A stretch of 64,000 bases of DNA, taken from Tricholoma matsutake (taxonomy: Eukaryota; Basidiomycota; Agaricomycetes; Agaricales; Tricholomataceae). The position numbers and the translations under genes are program-made. The notes beneath the pieces were generated by a model. That model saw only the letters and a list, made by a program, of their open reading frames with translations. It did no database searches and was not told the DNA's origin. Below, piece by piece: positions 56,413 to 64,000 of the stretch (positions are counted from its first letter, which is position 1; every line of letters begins with the position of its first letter). Location: assembly GCA_026075535.2 (NCBI GenBank), contig AP026541.1, positions 6,386,001 to 6,450,000 on the forward strand, written 5' to 3'.

Positions 56413-57759
56413 TAGTGTTTGAAGGTTCAGTCCATTGAACTGAAGACCGAAACGGACCGAACCGTGGTCCATGCTTCAGTCCAGTCAAATTTTCTGAAAA
56501 TAGTGAGTAACCGAACTGTGGTTCAGTTACTGGTTAACTTATTTTGAAACCATTTGAAAACCATCAGAAAACCGGTTTGAACTGGTTGTAACCGGTCTTT
56601 GTACACTTAGATTACATAGCCTATAAAATGATAAACTAATGTACATATGATATATAATAAGCTAACTATGAGGGGAGATGCCATGCGAATTGGTGGGGTT
56701 TATATATGTTGTAGTAGTTGTACATGTTTGTTCACAGTAAACAAACACATATGCATTCTTTGCATCACGTGTTGACATGTTTGTTTACACCAAGTGGCAC
56801 CATTTGCGAGATGCCACATCACCACGACCACAAACTTCCAACAAACACAAAGCAGGGGCCCAAACAACATTAATTCGTCATTTGGGCCCTCTGGGTATGT
56901 TCCTTTTATTTGATTTCTTTCTTTTACTAATGAACTAACTACTATTTGTTATTTTTAGTTTCTTGCCTGTTAATAACGACCCCCACCTGTGCCCTATGCC
57001 ACTGCTGTGAGTCTCTGCTCACAGGGTCACAATGTGCCCTGTTTCTGGACAATGATGACATGGAGATGCCACATCACACAGTGCCACCACCCTGCCTGTG
57101 AGCCACTGCTCATAGGGGGATATGAAGGTGCTGACAATGATGGGTGGCGATGATGAATAGCAGGGAACAATGAATGGGGCCAGGCCAACGAACGACAGAT
57201 GATGAATGGCGGGGAACAATGATGGTGGGGAACAATGAACAGCAGGGAACAAAGACAAATGGCATGGGTGATGAACAGTGGGGAATGAAGATGAACATGG
57301 GTGACAAATGGCAGGGAAAGAAGACAAACAGCGTGGGTGACAAATGGCATGGGTGATGAATGGTGGGGAATGAAGACAAACAGCACAGGTGACAAATGGC
57401 AGGGAACAATGAACAGAGGGAACCAGGCCAATGAACGGCAGCAAGACCCCACCCTCGCTACAAATGCGAGATGGTGGGGCTGTTCTTTTTTCTTTTACTT
57501 TTTTGTTCTCTTTTTTTTTGTTGTCTAAGTAGCTACACTGCACCGCTGTGAGCAACTGCTCACAGGGTGTTTATTTTATTTTGTATACATAATTAAATTT
57601 AGTTAGTGTGAAAAAACAGGGGGAAAACCAGTCAAAACTGGTTTTTTGGACTGTAACTGAACAGATAGGACCAGTGGGGTGCTGGTCTAGACTGGTCACG
57701 GTTACAGTTAACCCTCTTAGAGGTCGAAAAACTGGACTGAACTGAACCTTAAAACACTA
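56413..57759. mobile_element. hAT-type MITE, second family member (1347 bp)
   Basis: The start TAGTGTTTGAAGGTTCAGTCC and the end GAACCTTAAAACACTA match the copy at 15870-17324. The same minisatellite type fills the centre (57120-57440, 'gggtgacaaatggcaggga'). The flanks GTTGAAAA and TGAACAAT are an imperfect trace of an 8-bp duplication. There is no transposase. Confidence 0.8.
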
Positions 57760-58071
57760 TGAACAATGCTGGGGCCATGCAAAGCAGTGTTATCAAACAT
57801 TTGCCTCCTCATCACGAGAAGATGACCTTGAATAAAACATTGTCCAGGCTTTGAATGAAGTGCCTTTGATTTCTATGCATCAGTGCATGGATATTGATCC
57901 AACAATCATCTTGAGATCAGGAAGATTTGCAACGTGTTCTTTGTGGTTCATGAATGCATATTGCTTGGGTCTCAATGGAACACAAGCAGCTTGGGCAGCG
58001 AAGAAATATCGGGGACATGGGACAATTCCCAATGATATCTTGGCCCAGTTTGATAAGGCCCACCAAAATTA
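57760..58071 (+). pseudogene. DDE-type transposase remnant, C-terminal tail
   Basis: After the MITE the frame reads QCWGHAKQCYQTF.ASSREDD, then a frame change to ALNEVPLISM and SGRFATCSLWFMNAYCLGLN, then GTQAAWAAKKYRGHGTIPND. In the related proteins I recall, this is the extreme C terminus. The catalytic core that should lie between this and 56412 is absent. Confidence 0.5.
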
Positions 58072-58636
58072 ATTTGTACATGTCATAATTCATCTCAATC
58101 ATGTCAATATTTACTACTCCATACTAGTACATAGTTTTCTGTGTATATACTTACTGTACATAGCTTATAATACAGCTATAATCATTGGGACTCGGAGGCA
58201 AGTCACATAAAGTCATTACTGTGTCACATATGGTCACACTCATGTGATCAGGTTGGTTCTGAAGGAGCGCTACCTTACTTTCAGAAGTTTCCCTGAGTTC
58301 CCAGGAAACTCTGGAAACTTGGGAAACTCGGGGAACTTGGGAAGCTCCTAGCTGAGTGCCCTTGCCAAACAAGGTCAATCAACCCACCATAGGGCTACCC
58401 AGTTGTTAAGTTCTGAGCTGAGTGAAGGAAGATGTCAGATTTCTGGTCAAACCTGGTCAATATCTGTCAAAGGATGAATGGAAGACCAAACAGGAAAGGA
58501 AACCCAGTGCGATTCTGGAGCAGAGTCCACTTGGTGTGACACACCAAGTGTAAAGGGAACAGAACTTGTCAGAAGTTGTGCCCTTCTCCTTGTCAAGTGT
58601 CTTAATTTCAAGACAAGGGTTAGGAGAGAGATATGA
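58072..58636. other. No recognised gene
   Basis: Only short frames are present. At 58260-58350 there is a run of 'gggaactt' and 'gaaactc' units. It may include the divergent 5' part of the LTR that ends at 58922. Confidence 0.35.
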
Positions 58637-58922
58637 GTTCCAGAGGCAGAGTACCCCTTCTGACATCTACCCCTTGGTATGATGTCATTTGGTGGCCTTG
58701 ATCTGCCTTAGGCCTATTTCCACCTTTTTCTATTTTTAGACTATTATTTGATTTTTGCAATCTTCACATATACTGGGCATTGGCAAAGGGGTCCTTAGAG
58801 TTTTCTCTTCAGATTTCCCTTTGCTAGGTGTGCCTCCACTCCCTGTAATATGTACCACAATTTTAACTTTGGATTTCCCTTTGCTAGTCCATTAATTAAG
58901 TGGCTTCTAAGGTTGCCCTTAT
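58637..58922 (+). repeat. LTR fragment related to gypsy element 2
   Basis: From 'gaggcagagtaccccttctgac' to 'ggttgcccttata' it parallels 35092-35348, including 'atactgggcat' and the 'gatttccctttgctag' repeats. Scattered changes and one insertion ('tccattaattaagtggcttc') show an older or sister LTR. The 5' third does not match. Confidence 0.8.
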
Positions 58923-59509
58923 AGCATTAACTTGGTTGGAATTAAGTTGGGTGACTTTGTTGATTTACAAACTGCCTAATACAAGACAAAAGTAGCTAGC
59001 TTAAATACTAAGGATCAGAGGTAATCAAAGTTCCTGAGGCTGTGATAATTTGCAAAATGGGCTCCAAGACAAATGACTTGAAACTGTTTCATTGAATTGG
59101 AAATAAGGGAATTTCATCTCCAGGCATTGCTGCTGATAGTGTTAAAGCTTATGACGAATTCTACTAGTGTATATCACTAGTCAGCAACTCAAGTCAACTG
59201 TCTGCAACACACTTATAACACAGGTTCAATAATAGTAATGTGTATTGCACTTTATCCAAATCAATCTCGTGTCTAGTTTCCCAGACATAGTAGGATTTCG
59301 CTTTTGTTTGTTCCTGTCGTGCCAGGAAACCATGAGGCATGAAACTAGGTGTCCACTATATCGCATCTGCGTTACCCCCTATGTCTAGGTCCAAAAATCT
59401 AAGTAATAGCTATAGTATGAAGCGAGATATGAAGTAAACGAATTTCAGTCATAATATCTACAATCTAACAAGTATAGTAATAAGTCTGTTGGACTATGTA
59501 GCAAGTGTT
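58923..59509. other. No recognised gene
   Basis: AT-rich sequence without a coding frame of note. Nothing else was seen. Confidence 0.35.
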
Positions 59510-60101
59510 TCATCACTGTATTCAACAGATAGGTGGTGAGCTGTGGTTCTGTGCATTATGGGGGCTGCATTCAGAGTATGGGGAACCTCAGGGTGGTGGT
59601 GGGCCCATGGTGAACTGCTGTAACATGTTTGTGATATCCCTTGTCAATGTGTTTTGTAGCTCCTGGTGCTCTGATCAGGAGACTGTTGGTGTCCAGGATC
59701 GCTGCTGCAAGTTTCTCTATCTTGTTCGCCCACACAACATGTGCGAGCTCCTCTACACCATGTACCTTCACCCATGTTCCTGCTTCCTCCTCTGTGATCT
59801 TGGTTTGCTCCAGCGCCGCTTGCTTTTCCTCAATCATCTTCACCATGGGTATTCAATCTGGCCATCTCATTCCAAAAGCTTGGAGCAGGTGCTCCCAGGT
59901 GTCCTTATTGGCAGAGGGCAGTGCACTCCACCACTGTTTCATGATGGATCCCAACCTCAGATGGAGCTTGAATGCTCTCAGCTTCTGTGCGTCAGTGGCA
60001 GTTTTCTGTAAGAAGAGGATTTTGATGGAGCCAATGAAGTCCTGGGGATTCTTGTCTTCATGATCATCATCACCCCAGAACCATGTGATCACTTCTGGCA
60101 T
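59510..60101 (-). pseudogene. Gypsy Gag fragment (element 4)
   Basis: The minus strand reads MPEVITWFWGDDDHEDKNPQ, then AFKLHLRLGSIMKQWWSALP, DTWEHLLQAFGMRWPD, a stop, and then MVKMIEEKQAALEQTKITEE and EELAHVVWANKIEKLAAAIL. The pattern (F..WF.GDD.....F; FKLHL..GS.A..WW..L) is a retrotransposon-gag domain. The sequence ends near 59510 without a knuckle. Upstream on the same strand lie a primer-binding-like sequence and an LTR-like stretch, so this may be the 5' end of a truncated element. Confidence 0.6.
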
Positions 60102-60520
60102 TGTTCTGTCATTGTCAGGGGGTTCAGAGGTTGCAGGTGTGGAGATCTGTGGGGTGGGAGGTGGTGTGGCTGATAGGGGATGGGGGCTGATTGAGATGGG
60201 GCTGAATGTGCTGTTGGATATGGAGGATTCGGTGTTGGTTTTGGTGCTGGCTTCTTTGGATGCTGTGGTGGTTGTGGCTGGCAGGTATCTGCCCAGGTGG
60301 TCTCAATGCATGGTTTTTGTCATTGTTGCAGTCGCGAGGTTGGACATGAGGCAGTGCAAGAATGGAGCAAGATAGGAACAGTAGATTGACAGGTAGAGCA
60401 GTGGACACAGGTAGTAGGCCAACAGTTGAGACAGGTTAACAGTAGTCATGAGGCTCGGAACAGATTAGACCGGTGGCAGGTACAGGTGACCAGTGTGATG
60501 CAGGTTGTTGAGTACGAATT
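60102..60520. other. Gag leader / degenerate N-terminal region
   Basis: On the minus strand this is Pro/His/Ser/Asn-rich (60408-60124), as in the disordered N terminus of many gypsy Gag proteins. No further feature was seen. Confidence 0.35.
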
Positions 60521-60745
60521 CCCTTGTTGTCACCAGATGGAGATGGCAGACTCAGGCAGTGTCTACTACTAGACAGAGCTCAGCAGGGCTTGTGTCTACT
60601 ACTAGACACAAGGCTTCGGGGCATGGACAAGCAAGGATGATTTCATGTCTATGCACACACAAGTCTATCTACTAGATCATGTGACTGCTAAGGGAGTTGC
60701 CGAGCTTACAACTCTGGACTCCACTACAGCCAATGCCAGCACAGC
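60521..60745 (-). repeat. Putative LTR end and primer binding site of gypsy element 4
   Basis: On the minus strand TGGTGACAACAAGGG (60535-60521) has the look of a primer binding site. The preceding ~200 bases include two copies of 'gtctagtagtagacac' (near 60555-60610). A second LTR copy was not found, so this rests on position only. Confidence 0.35.
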
Positions 60746-60824
60746 TACACCATACCCATAATTGTGCATACCCATAACCATATTATCACAGTGTTACCTG
60801 TACCTGTGTCATGCCCTAAGAGTA

Positions 60825-61491
60825 TGGGAGCACCATGAGGAGATTTGGAGGGGCAGATGAAGCCAGAACAAACATTCTCTTTAATGAATACTTGCAGGGC
60901 CTCTAGTTCAGAGGGAGAGAGGGAGTACATGTGACCTGGAGGTGGGGGAGCATTGTCCTCCATCTCTATCTTGAGGTCATAGGAACAATGTGGAGGAAGG
61001 GTGTTGGCTTTCTGTTTGTTGAAGACATCTGCAAATTCATGATACTCCTCTGGAATATCTGAAAGGTCTGGTGGGTTCCCGGATGTGGTGGAAGATTTAG
61101 CCACAAAGCCTTCCAGGGAGAATGTCATCTGAAAAGCAACAGCCCCAGGAAGTTTGCTTGAGCACATGTAAGCAGCAGCATTGATAAAAGAGATTTCAGG
61201 AGGTATGAGTTTCAAGGGTTTGGAGACAACAGGAGCTGTACAGGTTTCTGCTGGAAGGTTCAGAGGTGGAGGTGACTCAGTCAAAATGGAAGAGCCAGGG
61301 GACGTCGAGAGGGCAGTACCTCTGTGAACTGCAGAGTGGAAAGTTATTTGGCCTGAAGACCAGTCAATCAATGGATTGTATTGCTTCAGCCAGTTATGAC
61401 CAGGAACTGTGGAACAGGAAGAGTCCAGCAAGGTTACATAAAATGTCAGATTGAACACTTCACCAGATGGAAAAGTGACTGGGAGTTTCAC
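60825..61491 (-). pseudogene. Gypsy protease-RT fragment (element 5)
   Basis: The minus frame begins in the second half of the protease (VTLLDSSCSTVPGHNWLKQY, NPLIDWSSGQITF). After a Pro-rich linker it enters the RT N terminus (DIPEEYHEFADVFNKQKANT, LPPHCSYDLKIEMEDNA, SGFICPSKSPHGAPI). At 60825 it ends abruptly in 'gtcatgccctaa' MITE-like sequence. The catalytic part of RT is missing. It lies upstream of the Gag fragment on the same strand, the wrong order for one element. Confidence 0.75.
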
Positions 61492-63852
61492 AACTTGGGT
61501 TATGGTGGAGTTACAAGTTCCATTGTAAGAGTTCCTCTTATATCATCACAACAATATCACATGCAACCCAGTTTATCACATGTTATTCTAGTAGTATATA
61601 GTCTATACTTCAAATACTTGTACCATATCTTAGTTTTCCCCTCTCAAATATACTAAGTTCCTTAGTTCTTGTCCCCTTCAGTCTCGAGTGTTGGAAGCTT
61701 TGGCTTCCTTCCACTTTTTTTTTTATAATGAACTTACTATCCACACTCTAGTACTCTCTCTCATGATGCACATCTTTTCTTTACCCTGCCAACCCTGAAA
61801 TTTCCAAAACAGTCATTTTTTTTTCACACTGGACACAGAACAATAGCACTCCCTCCCTGAACTATCGTCAATTATACTCTCATATATACACCGCTTATAC
61901 CCTGTCTCGACCCCGCCCATCTCACTTGGCTCCCAAGTTTCAAATGACCCCGCACAACCATTACCGACCCTGCACCATGTCATCATCAATGTCACCATCA
62001 TGTGCCACATCATCACCGCTATCAACATGATTGACAACAACAACAACAACCATCTCACAACCAGTTTTCCAGCGCAAGTCCCCTCTCCCAGCACCTTGAA
62101 TATGACAGCATATGCTGCCAGGTCGATCTACCCCACTCCTACTGCCTCCACAGCCCCCTCTCTCGAGCCCGGAAAGCACTGTGACATGAGGTCATATGGA
62201 CATGTTCCTCTGAACATGTTGTATGCTTGATAAAACCACGCAAGCAGCCTCACCAGCTACAACGACGACCTATATCATCCCCCACACACCCCTGCTTGCC
62301 CCCAGTTACCCCCCAGCATATTCCCTAGGCCCCTTCTGTCCACCCAAGCCTACACGATCTGTTGTGTCTGTGTTGATGTGTTCATCATCGTCGACTGTAT
62401 CCCCTGCTCTGGTCCACTCTAGACCACTGAGAGAAGCTCCAGGGTGACAAAATGCACAGCTAGTCCCAGTCCCAAACCCCCAGCTTGCCCCAGACATCCC
62501 AGATAAGTGCCATTTTGACACCACCCACGTCTGACAGCGCCACCACATCATTAACGATGCCGTCGACACCTTTCAACACCCCCGGTTCACTGCCTATGCC
62601 CCCATTTCCACCCTGTTACCCCCAGCTCTCCCCTGTACTCACCATTCACCACCTACATCACCATCTATCCCCACACACCCTTGCTCGTTCCCAGTAGCCC
62701 CAATGTAGACTGTCCCCCTCCCTCTCATCTTCATCATTTTCCACCCCCAACTTAACCAGCTCCTCCTTCAACACTACTTCCAATGACCATGATACCACCA
62801 CAAGACTACCCCCACCTATCCATCCACACCACCGTCACCTGCCATGTCATTGCTGATGACAGCTGCACAGCCCCCATCAACGCCACCAATGCTGTTGACA
62901 ATGGCCCCTACCACTTCATCCCATGCTTCAAAATGGCCACCAGCACCTTGCAAATGGCGGCATTCGCTTCTAAGCCAACCCACAGCACTCTAGCAAACTC
63001 CCCAGCCCCTTGGGTGGCACCCTGGACCTCCCTGTGCCACCGACATGTCACTGCCAACAATGGCAGCAACCCCTGTTGCAACCACCACTGAAATGACAAG
63101 CAGAGCCATGTCTAGTGTCTAGATGGCTGCTGCCACCTCAGAGACAGCTACCCAAGTAGTAACAGATGTCCCATGGCTGTCTGTTGCCCCTTCAAACAGA
63201 GATCTGTGACTATGCGCGAACACGTTCATCAGAACAGCTCTGCCAGCTCCAGGATCCCCAACGATGGCCTACGCAACCTTCCATACCCCTCTGTTCCCCC
63301 CAACTCATCCCCTTCACTCCTGTCAAACACCTGGAGCTGAGCAATGCAACTACCATGTCACACGTGATGACTCCATCTTCCCCGCCCCCTCCACCTTTGT
63401 AAGCACCAGAACCCTCCATAAATGATGGCACTCAATAGCAGTGCATTTGCCAACATGCCAGCAGGCTCCACAGACCCCTGTTCTGCACCTTGACCTGCCC
63501 CATGTTACTACTACATCTTCATTGACATGTCTGTCGATGACATCCTATTCTCCTAGCCCAGGCCATTCTTCTGGCACCTTGCCCTTGACCCATGCAGCAA
63601 CACTGACTTGTTCGGCGCTGTGTGGCATCGTTCAAAATTGTTTATCTCCCCTAACCCACCCTGTTCATCTCGTGCCCCTCCATTGTCCCCTGCAATCCCT
63701 TGACTCATATGTTGTTTACTTGAAGAAATGACCCTGCTCACCCCAGGACTCAAAATGAAAGCCCAGAACACCTCCCACATCACCCTGTTGCTCCCATCTC
63801 ACCCCCTTGACCCTCATTGAATGCTCCAAAACACCCAGCGCAACCACCAGGT
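61492..63852. other. Low-complexity, Thr/Pro/His-coding region without a clear gene
   Basis: From about 61850 the plus strand is C/A-rich with very low G. Overlapping short frames are rich in Thr, Pro, Ser and His in several reading frames. No domain is recognisable. It may be a decayed repeat or the remnant of a low-complexity coding region. 61492-61850 holds only AT-rich sequence. Confidence 0.4.
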
Positions 63853-64000
63853 TGATGATACTCAACCCGGGAAAACCACCAATACTGCCGATGAGGCAAC
63901 CGATGATATTTGCGCAAGTCAGAGGAAGGGTGCGAGACATTCCAAATGTTTGTGGTCTGACCAATGGGAAGACAACTAGTTGGTACTAGTCGTGAAGGTA
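63853..64000 (-). repeat. LTR family A relative, reverse, cut by the window end
   Basis: TGATGATACTCAACCCGGG and 'aagtcagaggaagggtgcgag' match the start of the repeats at 8655 and 47089. The middle part differs, so it is a diverged subfamily. The rest lies outside the window. Confidence 0.6.

Noticed and set aside
59505..60375. Plus-strand ORFs of 140-168 aa
   Set aside because: They lie antisense to a recognisable Gag fragment and have no motif.
61813..63964. Several ORFs of 60-102 aa as secreted Thr/Pro-rich proteins
   Set aside because: They overlap on both strands and in all frames, none has a convincing signal peptide or splice structure, and low-complexity composition explains them.

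Overview
The window looks like a transposon-dense stretch of a basidiomycete (most likely Agaricomycetes) nuclear genome. Three things support this. Two ordinary host genes carry many short introns (36-62 nt). The LTR elements include chromodomain Ty3/gypsy elements, a Ty1/copia element and LINE remnants of the kind common in mushroom-forming fungi. There are no bacterial operons, no CRISPR array, and I recognised no rRNA or tRNA genes. Family names come from recalled motif patterns; no database search was run.

Layout. 0.7-8.6 kb: a decayed Ty3/gypsy element (gag, protease, RT, RNase H, integrase) with a palindromic MITE inside gag and an antisense Cys-rich gene behind pol. 8.7-12 kb: a reversed LTR, a hAT-like MITE scrap and a LINE RT scrap. 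12.2-19.6 kb: a large uncharacterised multi-zinc-finger gene with a transposase-like core, now a pseudogene, cut cleanly by a solo LTR (TSD GTGGA) and a hAT MITE (TSD GTCTTGAG). 19.8-25.8 kb: the C-terminal end of a Pif1-like helicase split by a young full-length copia element (TSD TAGAC, 274-bp LTRs with three differences). 26-28.7 kb: a small host island with a ten-exon HAD-family hydrolase gene, a hypothetical ORF and a core-deleted pogo-like transposase. 28.7-31.8 kb: a LINE 3' half with a 5' inversion. 31.8-34.2 kb: a third hAT-like MITE and an 80-bp minisatellite.

34.4-41.4 kb is a three-level nest: an LTR fragment contains a hAT MITE (8-bp TSD GCAATGTG), which contains a full-length chromodomain gypsy element (TSD ATTGC). 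41.9-51.5 kb is a second nest: a LINE gag-like ORF contains a 1-kb LTR, which contains a minus-strand gypsy element, which contains another LTR. 52-54.5 kb: a MITE, a duplicated upstream module and a second host gene, a penta-EF-hand calcium-binding protein with a 12-nt microexon and a GC-AG intron. 55.6-58.1 kb: a DDE-type transposase with its core missing and a hAT MITE inside it. 58-64 kb: LTR and gypsy fragments, then Pro/Thr-rich low-complexity sequence, ending in another LTR.

Overall, two apparently intact single-copy-type genes (HAD hydrolase, PEF protein) survive among layered insertions. Most nonsense codons in the youngest elements are TGA, and two separate elements have lost the same RT catalytic aspartate by a GAT to AAT change at a CpG. 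This points to CpG decay of methylated repeats. The best candidate for something undescribed is the 12.2-19.6 kb gene family.
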